Shown here: piece by piece, positions 1 through 5,685 of the stretch
Layout: every line of letters begins with the position of its first letter
Position numbering within the stretch: position 1 is the stretch's first letter
Assembly (NCBI GenBank): GCA_019310865.1
Contig: JAFDDL010000131.1
Location: 1 to 8,661, forward strand
Source: Deltaproteobacteria bacterium
GTDB taxonomy: Bacteria; Desulfobacterota; Desulfobacteria; Desulfobacterales; JAFDDL01
Reading direction: 5' to 3'
DNA: 8,661 nucleotides
Translations under genes and position numbers: made by a program
Notes under the pieces: model-generated
The model's database searches: none
What the model was told of the DNA's origin: nothing
What the model saw: only the letters and a program-made list of their open reading frames with translations

Positions 1-5
1 CCGAC

Positions 6-31
6 CCTATCCCTGCCTATCCCCCTATCCC
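6..31. repeat. Three copies of CCTATCCC
   Basis: CCTATCCC occurs at 6-13, 16-23 and 24-31, the last two abutting. The complementary strand has four closely spaced runs of three or more G (plus a GG) with ATA between them, so it could in principle fold as a G-quadruplex. The array may continue past the left edge. Its function is unknown. The rest of 32-178 shows no gene and no convincing promoter: a TTGATC...TATAGT pair near 150-178 is too degenerate and badly spaced to call. Confidence 0.5.
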
Positions 32-178
32 TTACATTAACCCAAAAGTTGAACAGTGATGTACGGAAAAACCGTTAAAATCCAGGATCTGAAATAACAT
101 AGACTGTTTTTCTTCCATTAAATTTGTGGATGCGTAGAATTCTTGAGTTGATCCACTCTGAGCTGCGTTATCTATAGT

Positions 179-185
179 AGGAGGG
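179..185 (+). promoter_or_regulatory. Ribosome binding site of the truncated symporter gene
   Basis: AGGAGGG lies seven bases before the ATG at 193. It is a near-perfect Shine-Dalgarno sequence and fixes the start of the symporter reading frame. Confidence 0.75.
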
Positions 186-192
186 CATTTGT

Positions 193-969
193 ATGAAAAG
201 CGACTCATTAAAATTCAGCGACATGTTTGCCTATTCGGGCATCGCACTGGCACTGGCGATCATGGCAGACCCGATACCCACCATCATCAATCAGTTTTAT
301 GTCAAATACACGGAGGTAACCCTGGCAGCTGTGGGCGCGGTATTGTTTTTCTCCAGGTTTATCGATGCGGCAACAGATCCGGCAATCGGTTTGCTATCAG
401 ATAGAACGCGAACCCCGATCGGCAAACGAAAGCCCTGGATTATCGGGGGCGGTGCAGTGGCCATGATTGGGGTGTACTATTTTTTCAATCCGTCGGCCGA
501 CAGCGGCATTCTCTATTTTGCCGTCTTTTGTAATATTTATTACCTGTGCCGCACCCTGATTGCCATCCCATACGCCGCCTGGGGCAGTGAAATCACCCGC
601 GACTACCACGAGCGGGCCAGAATCGGCGCCTGGTATGGCGGTCTCTTATTGACGGCGCAACTGCTTTTTCTGGCCTTCCCGGTGATTGTCTCCTCACCAC
701 TGTTACCCCTGTTTGATAGTCCCGAGTTGGGACCGGAGATGATTTCTCTGATCGGTTGGGTGGGAGTGGTTTTTATTCCCTTTTCCATTGGGCTGGCGGT
801 ATGGCTGGCGCCAAAAGGTGATGACCTGAATGGTGTGAGGGTGGGGTGGGGTAGGCATTACCATAAAATCCATATTTTTGGTTTTTATAAAAAAGGCCTG
901 CAACCCATTGCCAAGGTCCATCACCATTTGACACCAGTCGCAATTCCTGACCAATGGCTTCTGAATTGA
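193..969 (+). pseudogene. GPH/MelB-type MFS symporter, truncated after six membrane segments
   Basis: This is the N-terminal half of a glycoside-pentoside-hexuronide:cation symporter (MFS_2-type inner-membrane carrier). About six hydrophobic helices are visible, near residues 12-32, 42-60, 82-98, 105-126, 146-167 and 184-206. The family signature loop is present: TDPAIGLLSDRTRTPIGKRK at 61-80, then IPYAAWGSEITRDYHERARI at 125-144. Full-length members have about 450 residues and 12 helices. Here the similarity stops near residue 207-215 (about 813-843), just after the sixth helix. The remaining 40-odd residues, to the stop at 967-969, are simply the antisense of the TonB-receptor remnant. The whole C-terminal half, including the second helix bundle, is gone, so the product cannot work as a normal carrier. 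The start is set by AGGAGGG seven bases upstream. The substrate cannot be inferred. A deletion or rearrangement endpoint is the simplest explanation. Confidence 0.8.
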
Positions 970-1459
970 TAGTTTGGTCAAAATATGCACCATTTGGCGT
1001 GATCCAGGTTGGCCCCCCAGATCCGGGAGGAAATGGTAAACCGCATAATGTACCCTGAGGACCGCGCAGTACCTCTATCCGTGCCATATCAAAACTTGCC
1101 ACATCCGGAAAATAGCTGGCCATGGTCAACGGCATTTCATCCAGGTAATAACCTACGGATGCTCCCGGCCCTCCGCCAACAGAAGACATCTCTGCTATCC
1201 CTCGAATTTTTACTGACCCATCCCCCGCTTGTGTATTCCGCAGCTCCACACCCGGGACGGATTCAATCATGTCGCTGAAATTCCGTGCGCCCATAAAATT
1301 CAGATCCTGTTCGGAATAAGCGCTGATGGATTGGGGAATATCCTGCAGTCTTTCCGCCCGTTTGGTTGCGGTGACAATGGTTTCTTCAAGGATGAATGTT
1401 TTGGGGGCCCAGCTGATATCGCATTTACTTTTCGTTTTGTTGGCGTGTATCTTGTACAT
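773..1459 (-). pseudogene. TonB-dependent receptor remnant (plug plus one barrel fragment)
   Basis: From the ATG at 1459 (AAGGAG five bases upstream) the frame gives 228 residues, against 700-800 for a normal outer-membrane TonB-dependent receptor. A TonB-box-like EETIVTATKRAERLQDIP is at about 25-42. The plug domain follows to about 140, with SVPGVELR, VKIRGIA, YYLDEMP and RIEVLRGPQGTL. Next comes a jump, through a degenerate stretch at 139-155, to a late-barrel segment (INSEAIGQELRLVSN...WVAGLFYKNQKYGF, about 164-198). These landmarks usually lie a couple of hundred residues apart, so an internal deletion is likely. The N-terminus has no hydrophobic signal peptide. After residue 203 or so the frame is antisense to the truncated symporter and stops at 773. 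The product cannot form a barrel. It is the last gene in the minus-strand series GntR, M81 peptidase, nitrilase, receptor, and was perhaps the uptake component of that locus. An upstream start at 1540 only adds residues without family character. Confidence 0.8.
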
Positions 1460-1464
1460 AACTT

Positions 1465-1470
1465 CTCCTT
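1465..1470 (-). promoter_or_regulatory. Ribosome binding site of the TonB receptor remnant
   Basis: AAGGAG on the minus strand lies five bases before the ATG at 1459. It decides this start over the longer frame that opens at 1540, which has no comparable site. Confidence 0.7.
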
Positions 1471-1492
1471 TCTCGTAGGCGTTACAATTGAT

Positions 1493-1516
1493 AGAAGTGG
1501 TTTTGAAACCACTTCT
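1493..1516. promoter_or_regulatory. Perfect 11-bp inverted repeat upstream of the receptor remnant
   Basis: AGAAGTGGTTT (1493-1503) and its exact complement AAACCACTTCT (1506-1516) are separated by two bases. The dyad lies 34-57 bases upstream of the receptor ATG, in its likely promoter or leader. As DNA it is a plausible operator. As RNA it would form a tight hairpin whose two-base centre is too short for an ideal loop, and no U-tract follows in either direction, so a terminator is unlikely. No gene in this window obviously encodes its binding protein. The remaining 1460-1661 spacer holds A/T-rich DNA with no gene. Confidence 0.55.
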
Positions 1517-1661
1517 TGGGAGACAAATAATTTTGGCCATTATTATTAACCCCTCTCAATTGTATAAACGCACCCCAACGCCACCCAACTCAAGAAAATT
1601 TAAATTTTTTTTTGTCTATCGAAAAGTGAACTTCATATCTATGCGGATTTGCATGTAATGT

Positions 1662-2474
1662 TTACTGTTCGGTGATCACATTATAAGCTTCCGGCCTTCG
1701 AAGTTTTAAATACGGCCGGGCCGTCCGGATTCTTTCAATCAAGGAAAGGTCCACATCCGCATACACAATCTGTTCGGTATCGTCCGCTTTTACAACCACG
1801 TCCCCATTGGGATCCACGACGATTGATTCTCCACAAAAATGCATTTGATCTTCAATACCGACCCGGTTGGTCATTGCGATGAACACACCATTTTGCATGG
1901 CCTGGACACGAAGTTCCCATTCGAACAGTTCCGATGGTTCGCCCTTTGTATTGGCGGTTGGAATCACAATGAGCTGAGCGCCTTTCAATGTGCACGTTCG
2001 AACACTTTCCGGCAGATGTCGGTCAAAACAAACCACGATCCCAAATGGTCCGGCAGCCGTATCGTGCACCTGGAATCCGGTATCGGACGGTGTGTAATAA
2101 TCCTGCTCATAAAACTGCGGGGCCTGCATAATATGCACCATTTTTGATATTCCCAGGATTTCACCATTCGAATCAATAACCGGAGAGGCGTCAAAACACT
2201 TGTCGCCTTCCTGCAGGTAGATATTGGGAAGACCGATCAACTGAAGATCCCGGCATTTTTTCCTGAGCGTCTCTATTATTTTATGGTCAATGCAGATTGC
2301 ATATTGAGACATATCCCGTCCCGAAAAAAAAAAAAAAAATGGACTTAACTGAAGTTCAGGAAAAGAAACGATTTGTGCACCCTTTGCGGAAGCTTCTGCC
2401 ATCATGGACAATGCTTTTTCTAAATTCTCCGCCATATCCGAGCCAAACGACATTTGAAGCAATGCAATTTTCAA
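1662..2474 (-). CDS. Nitrilase-superfamily carbon-nitrogen hydrolase
   Basis: This is a 270-residue cytoplasmic amidohydrolase of the nitrilase/omega-amidase superfamily, which hydrolyses C-N bonds of amides or N-carbamoyl compounds. The Glu-Lys-Cys triad is visible: E40 in SFPELQLSP, K111 in GISKMVHI and C149 in GIVVCFDRHLPE. The accessory acid is probably E123 in YEQDYYTP. Length and N-terminus (KIALLQM) suit the family. I chose the TTG at 2474 because AAAGGGGG lies five bases before it; the 30 extra residues of the longer frame from 2564 have no family character. The general look is of the N-carbamoylputrescine amidase/beta-ureidopropionase branch, but the substrate cannot be read from sequence. 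A run of 16 T encodes five Phe (46-50) just after the catalytic Glu, an odd and potentially slippery tract; the frame is intact here. The gene follows the M81 peptidase gene by 188 bases on the same strand, so co-transcription is possible but not shown. Confidence 0.88.
   Translation of the reverse strand: MKIALLQMSFGSDMAENLEKALSMMAEASAKGAQIVSFPELQLSPFFFFFSGRDMSQYAICIDHKIIETLRKKCRDLQLIGLPNIYLQEGDKCFDASPVIDSNGEILGISKMVHIMQAPQFYEQDYYTPSDTGFQVHDTAAGPFGIVVCFDRHLPESVRTCTLKGAQLIVIPTANTKGEPSELFEWELRVQAMQNGVFIAMTNRVGIEDQMHFCGESIVVDPNGDVVVKADDTEQIVYADVDLSLIERIRTARPYLKLRRPEAYNVITEQ
2324..2339. repeat. 16-nt homopolymer (A16/T16) inside the nitrilase gene
   Basis: Sixteen consecutive A on the plus strand are T16 in the coding strand. 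They encode five Phe and the first base of a Ser codon, six codons downstream of the catalytic Glu codon. Tracts this long slip during replication and transcription, and a one-base change would end the protein early. Confidence 0.9.
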
Positions 2475-2479
2475 TTTTA

Positions 2480-2487
2480 CCCCCTTT
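2480..2487 (-). promoter_or_regulatory. Ribosome binding site selecting the nitrilase TTG start
   Basis: AAAGGGGG on the minus strand sits five bases before the TTG at 2474. It is the only purine-rich site near the family-typical N-terminus, so it supports a TTG start. The 2488-2662 spacer shows no convincing sigma-70 promoter. It contains AACAGTAAACATT, which recurs at the 3' end of the nitrilase gene, and a small dyad, GATCA-AA-TGATC. Confidence 0.55.
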
Positions 2488-2662
2488 GTGATGAAAAGAT
2501 TATCCCCGACGGCGCACCGATTCGGAAATCCGATCAAATGATCCAACCAATCCCGGTGACCCAATGTTTACTGTTTTGAATCATACCCGAATCAAATGCA
2601 ATATAATATTGAGTGGAAAGATCGTCATTGTTAGAAGAGATTAGCCCAGGGTCAGCGACTGC

Positions 2663-4108
2663 CTAATCACCACGCCGACCGGACCGAAATGGCTTCGGAT
2701 CAAAGGGCCACAATGCCCGGGTCATATTCCGATAGGGGGACGTTTTAGAATCGACGGGGATCGCACCCGGAGAATGCACCATCAGCCCCATGGGATAGTC
2801 GGGATGATGCGGGAAAGCATCCTTAATGGCGATGATCTTGCGGGTCATCGGCGCCAGCCCCAATGCTTCGAATTCCTGGAAACAGTCTTCGGGTGTCATG
2901 CGTTTGGATGACATGACCACATCGACCGTCCCGACCCGAATCACGGCAACCTCACCAAACAACTCATGGAGCGTCTCCGGCGCAGGCACCCGCAGCACGG
3001 TCGCCTCAACATCAAGTGACGGGCCGGAGACCCGTCCGACGCGCCCGCCAATTCGCATATCGAGTTTTTCACCCTCACCGACCGCGCGTGCAATGGCAAC
3101 GGCGAACGGATCCCATAGATAGCCAAAGATCGCGGAAATTTTTCGATCGATCAATGCACTGAGCAAGAATGTCGAATCTGCCGGGGCACCGCCCCCGGGA
3201 TTGTCCGAGAAATCAGCCAGGACCACCGGCCGGCCGGCCATGGCAAGGGCTGCATCGATGGCCTCGTCCACACCCATGAAATGGGGCATGGTGCTTTCCC
3301 GCAAATCAAACAGTTCCCGACCCAGTTTTTCGGCGAGTCTGTCGCCGTCTTTTTTTCTATCATCGGTTATGACCAGAACCTTAACACCGATATCGGGATT
3401 GTCGGCAGGTGGGAAACTGTGCACAATCGAGATGGATAATACGCCGTTTTTACCCTCGAGTCCTTTGATTTTATCAACGAAACCTTTCAACGGCTCAACC
3501 GTTGTGTGATAGGCGTTTATCATACGGCAATCGAAGACCGACATCACCGGTTTAACGTGTCCCCCGGCGGCCGATACGGACAGCGCGAACACTTCGTTGG
3601 CACGATCCAGCACATCGGCATGGGGTTGCTCTTTATACAAAACCATCAAGGTGGCATTTTCCAGCATGGCGCCGGTTAAGTGGCAGTGGGGATCGAGCTC
3701 GACGCCAATCACCCCATCGGGTCCCACAATGGCACGGGCGCGGGTCAGAATATCACCTTCGCAGTCGTCGTAACCGTAGGCGGCCATGGCGCCATGCAGG
3801 TGAAGCATCACGATGTCCACCGGCATGGCGGCCTGAAGTCCGCCCAAAATCTCGTCTCGAATCTTTTCGTAATCCCCGCGCACAATTCGCCCGGACGGCG
3901 TGGCGTGGGTATCCAGCCCCATGACGACCTCAAATCCGTTCTCCTCAGCCAAATCCTGAAAACGGGCCGTGACCGACTGATACCCCTCCCAATAACCCGA
4001 CCGGTCGCCGTCGCGCACCATCATCCGCTCCTCAAAATCACGGTAGCTGATGGGAAGCGGAGAAAAGACATTGTTTTCCGTTCTAAAGTCCGCTGTGTAT
4101 ATCTTCAA
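2663..4108 (-). CDS. M81-family (MlrC-like) metallopeptidase
   Basis: This 481-residue protein belongs to the family of MlrC, the zinc enzyme that finishes linearised microcystin breakdown in sphingomonads. Most relatives have unknown substrates. Seen here: an N-terminal TENNVFSPL (10-18, the family's ETNTF-like motif), HLHGAM (103-108), the likely metal-binding ELDPHCHLTGAM (137-148, with D139, H141 and H143), HSFPPADNPDIG (230-241), DNPGGGAPADST (302-313) and a C-terminal MVHSPGAIPVDS...YRNMTRALWPFD (443-470). Length and domain order (DUF1485-type N-terminal part, then MlrC C-terminal part) are those of complete members. No signal peptide is visible, so it is probably cytoplasmic. The start is the TTG at 4108, with GGGGAG seven bases upstream; the next ATG is around residue 29, beyond the conserved motif. 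It has its own promoter (4147-4175) that closely resembles that of the upstream gntR gene. Microcystin itself is an unlikely substrate; a small peptide or amide is a guess. Confidence 0.88.
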   Translation of the reverse strand: MKIYTADFRTENNVFSPLPISYRDFEERMMVRDGDRSGYWEGYQSVTARFQDLAEENGFEVVMGLDTHATPSGRIVRGDYEKIRDEILGGLQAAMPVDIVMLHLHGAMAAYGYDDCEGDILTRARAIVGPDGVIGVELDPHCHLTGAMLENATLMVLYKEQPHADVLDRANEVFALSVSAAGGHVKPVMSVFDCRMINAYHTTVEPLKGFVDKIKGLEGKNGVLSISIVHSFPPADNPDIGVKVLVITDDRKKDGDRLAEKLGRELFDLRESTMPHFMGVDEAIDAALAMAGRPVVLADFSDNPGGGAPADSTFLLSALIDRKISAIFGYLWDPFAVAIARAVGEGEKLDMRIGGRVGRVSGPSLDVEATVLRVPAPETLHELFGEVAVIRVGTVDVVMSSKRMTPEDCFQEFEALGLAPMTRKIIAIKDAFPHHPDYPMGLMVHSPGAIPVDSKTSPYRNMTRALWPFDPKPFRSGRRGD

Positions 4109-4115
4109 AATGCGT

Positions 4116-4121
4116 CTCCCC
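4116..4121 (-). promoter_or_regulatory. Ribosome binding site selecting the M81 peptidase TTG start
   Basis: GGGGAG on the minus strand is seven bases before the TTG at 4108. It supports the TTG codon as the true start of the peptidase gene. Confidence 0.6.
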
Positions 4122-4130
4122 TTGTTTTTA

Positions 4131-4139
4131 GGTCATACC
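4131..4139 (-). promoter_or_regulatory. Candidate GntR operator in the M81 leader
   Basis: GGTATGACC is an imperfect dyad with GGT/ACC half-sites, lying just downstream of the proposed -10 box. It fits the core of the TNGTNNNACNA pattern known for FadR-type GntR regulators. TTGGTATGA recurs on the same strand at 4208-4216, upstream of the promoter, as a possible second half-site. The gntR promoter has a weaker GGTTTAACA (4955-4963) at nearly the same offset from its -35. Binding by the neighbouring GntR protein is inferred. Confidence 0.35.
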
Positions 4140-4146
4140 AACAATC

Positions 4147-4175
4147 ATAGTATACTTATCTGATGTGTATGTCAA
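4147..4175 (-). promoter_or_regulatory. Promoter of the M81 peptidase gene
   Basis: A consensus TTGACA -35 (4170-4175) is followed after 17 bases by TACTAT (4147-4152), or after 15 bases by the better TATACT (4149-4154). The spacer carries ACACATCAGATAAG, which matches the same position of the gntR promoter. Confidence 0.6.
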
Positions 4176-4224
4176 GATTCAATTCCCCCTGATTCAGCCC
4201 ATCCCCTTCATACCAAAACCGGAT

Positions 4225-4914
4225 TCATTTCACCTTTTCAGCATCCCATGGCGTAACCGGATGCTCCCGAGCCAATTGCCTGGCCTTTTCCACATCACGG
4301 TCGATGATTGCCTTAAGCAGCGGACGATGGTTTTCCATAAATGTTTTACGGTCCTCGGCATTATTGGCGATCTGGATCAGAAAGGCTTTGATCTGACGGG
4401 ATAATGCCTGGTATATGGCCAGGAAAAATTGGTTCCCTGCCATTTCAGTCAGCGCAAGGTGGAACTGATAATCCTGCTTTGCATACAGTTCTGAATTGCT
4501 GAGAACTTTGTCATCAAATTTCAGCAGGCTCTTGAGATGTTTGATTTGTTTTTGGGTTCGCTTTCCAGCGACCTTGGCGGCCACTTCAGAATCGATCAAA
4601 ATCCTGGCTTCGATAAGATCATTCATGCGATCCGGATCGTGCTGCGGAAACATCGGTATCAATACATTGTCCAATGCCGGAATGCTGATGGCGGATTTTA
4701 CAAACGCCCCTTTCCCGTGCTGAACCCGAATAATCCCCAGGGCGGCCAGCCTGGACAACGCTTCGCGCAATGTCAGGCGACTGACACTATAATCCTTTAG
4801 CATCTGCTGCTCGCTGGGAAATTGATCCCCGGGCCCGAACTCCCCGCTGAGGATTCTTTCCTTTATGCTTTCCACCACGGCTTCTGTCGCCGTAATCTTT
4901 CGAATTTGTATCAC
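4225..4914 (-). CDS. GntR-family regulator, FadR subfamily (FCD domain)
   Basis: This is a 229-residue one-component transcription factor that binds DNA as a dimer and senses a small acid or related metabolite. The N-terminal winged helix-turn-helix spans about residues 8-72 (ESIKERILSGEFGPGDQFPS, then YSVSRLTLREALSRLAALGI and VQHGKGAFV). The C-terminal FCD all-helical sensor domain follows, with likely metal or ligand residues D148 and H152 (KQDYQFHLALTEMAGN), H196 (ENHRPLLKAI) and H218 (REHPV). I chose the GTG at 4914 because GGGGGA (4922-4927) lies seven bases before it; a TTG at 4929 would overlap that site and add five residues. It is first in the minus-strand series regulator, M81 peptidase, nitrilase, receptor remnant. 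Its promoter closely resembles that of the peptidase gene, so autoregulation and control of the peptidase gene are likely. The ligand is unknown, perhaps the locus substrate or product. Confidence 0.88.
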   Translation of the reverse strand: MIQIRKITATEAVVESIKERILSGEFGPGDQFPSEQQMLKDYSVSRLTLREALSRLAALGIIRVQHGKGAFVKSAISIPALDNVLIPMFPQHDPDRMNDLIEARILIDSEVAAKVAGKRTQKQIKHLKSLLKFDDKVLSNSELYAKQDYQFHLALTEMAGNQFFLAIYQALSRQIKAFLIQIANNAEDRKTFMENHRPLLKAIIDRDVEKARQLAREHPVTPWDAEKVK

Positions 4915-4969
4915 AAAATTTTCCCCCAAATATGCTTTTAAAGGTCTCGAATCGTGTTAAACCGACTAC

Positions 4970-4998
4970 ATATTAGGCTCATCAGATGTGTTTGTCAA
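4970..4998 (-). promoter_or_regulatory. Promoter of the gntR gene with CATCTGATG dyad
   Basis: TTGACA (4993-4998), 17 bases, then TAATAT (4970-4975). The spacer contains CATC-T-GATG (4980-4988), a perfect four-base-arm dyad. The peptidase promoter has the same element with one arm degenerate (CATC-A-GATA). A repressor bound here would block polymerase. The mapping to the GntR protein is an inference. Confidence 0.6.
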
Positions 4999-5026
4999 GA
5001 CGTTAAATCGTTTCTGGAGGACTTTC

Positions 5027-5045
5027 AGGGCTCGCGCAGGAAAGC
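5027..5045. repeat. 19-bp dispersed repeat, copy 1
   Basis: AGGGCTCGCGCAGGAAAGC matches copy 2 at 5558-5576 in 18 of 19 positions, in direct orientation. The two copies bracket the IHF gene and its promoter. Copy 1 can form an eight-bp hairpin with one mismatch (GGGCTCGC 5028-5035 with GCGAACCC 5044-5051). The surrounding spacer, about 4999-5150, has no gene. Confidence 0.6.
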
Positions 5046-5150
5046 GAACCCTTAGGATATCGGATCATGCGCAAGGGCGGATCGACCGAAACGGGTCTTC
5101 CGAATTGATACACGAAACAGAAATAGACTATAATTTGTTAAGGTCCGAGG

Positions 5151-5441
5151 TCAATCATTGCCATTAAGTCTGTCACGAAGTTTGCCGGAACATTTGAATG
5201 TGACGACCCTCCGAGGCCTGAGCATCATAGAGCCACCCGTTGCAGGGTTTCGACCGCGGCGTTCATTTTTGTCTTTCACGCAAAATTTACCGAATCCACT
5301 GATCAGGACATCCTCACCTGATTCGAGGCTCTGTTTGATGGTTTCGATCAGGGTTTCAATGACATCAACGGATTTCTTGCGCGTGAATCCAATTCGATCT
5401 GTAATTTCTGTGGCAATTTGGGATTTGGTGAACGTTGGCAT
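5151..5441 (-). CDS. ihfA: Integration host factor alpha-like DNA-bending protein
   Basis: This 96-residue HU/IHF-fold protein bends DNA as a dimer and acts as a nucleoid architect and cofactor at promoters and recombination sites. The N-terminal helices (TKSQIATEITDRIGFTRKKS) precede SGEDVLISGFGKF (41-53). The beta-arm carries GRNPATG (63-69), with intercalating P66, and then RRVVTFK (77-83) and a closing helix KLRDRLN. The IDRIGF-like N-terminus and RRVVTFKCS favour IHF alpha over HU, although HU-like paralogs cannot be excluded without an alignment. Two cysteines (C54, C84) are unusual for the family. I chose the ATG at 5441 because GGAG lies nine bases upstream; a TTG at 5456 overlaps that site. 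A TTGACA promoter lies upstream. The gene is divergent from nrdJ and bracketed by a 19-bp repeat pair. A partner beta subunit is not in the window. Confidence 0.85.
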   Translation of the reverse strand: MPTFTKSQIATEITDRIGFTRKKSVDVIETLIETIKQSLESGEDVLISGFGKFCVKDKNERRGRNPATGGSMMLRPRRVVTFKCSGKLRDRLNGND

Positions 5442-5475
5442 GGTTGGCAGCTCCAATATTAATGGTTTTTCAAAT

Positions 5476-5504
5476 CAGATACATCTAACCATTTGCAATG
5501 TCAA
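5476..5504 (-). promoter_or_regulatory. Promoter of the IHF gene
   Basis: A consensus TTGACA -35 (5499-5504) is followed after 17 bases by TATCTG (5476-5481), a weak -10. The -35 belongs to a longer TCTTGACA shared with the gntR, M81 and nrdJ promoters. Confidence 0.45.
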
Positions 5505-5557
5505 GAAAAATCTACCGACCAAAATTGATCGACTGATACAGGGGCTATTGAACGATA

Positions 5558-5576
5558 AGGGCTCGCGCAGAAAAGC
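5558..5576. repeat. 19-bp dispersed repeat, copy 2
   Basis: AGGGCTCGCGCAGAAAAGC is the direct-repeat partner of 5027-5045, with one mismatch. It lies between the IHF promoter and the nrdJ promoter. Unlike copy 1 it does not continue into a GCG-containing hairpin arm. It may belong to a dispersed genomic repeat family. The 5577-5659 stretch next to it is C/T-rich with no visible gene. Confidence 0.6.
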
Positions 5577-5659
5577 ATAAAACCATAGAAGGTCCCTCTT
5601 TTCCCACCCATTCCAAAATGTTCCCCATCGTTTCTTCTTCTTTACTCATTGGACTCAAT

Positions 5660-5675
5660 TATCTATATATGGATG
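5660..5675 (+). promoter_or_regulatory. Distal NrdR-box-like site
   Basis: The core CTATATATGG (5663-5672) fits the NrdR-box core C-W-A-T-A-T-A-T-W-G with one mismatch. Its centre is exactly 31 bp, about three helical turns, upstream of the proximal box, the spacing typical of paired NrdR boxes. The outer bases are less conserved than in the proximal site. Confidence 0.55.
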
Positions 5676-5685
5676 ATATTAATTC

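Noticed and set aside
1229..1549. 106-residue plus-strand open frame
   Set aside because: Antisense to the receptor plug domain, whose minus-strand motifs (TonB box, RGPQGTL) are clear.
2324..2339. Frameshift in the nitrilase gene at the homopolymer
   Set aside because: The frame before the tract carries the Glu motif and the frame after it carries the Lys and Cys motifs in one continuous reading, so the gene is in frame at this length.
2475..2564. N-terminal extension of the nitrilase frame to 2564
   Set aside because: The 30 extra residues have no family character, and a good ribosome binding site precedes the internal TTG at 2474.
3680..4150. 156-residue plus-strand open frame
   Set aside because: Antisense shadow of the M81 peptidase gene. 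Its composition follows the opposite strand and it has no recognisable domain.
5027..5576. Integron or transposon carrying ihfA
   Set aside because: The bracketing repeats are direct and only 19 bp long; there are no inverted ends and no transposase or integrase gene.
5158..5580. 140-residue plus-strand open frame
   Set aside because: Antisense to ihfA and its promoter, with no motif. The IHF reading on the other strand is unambiguous.
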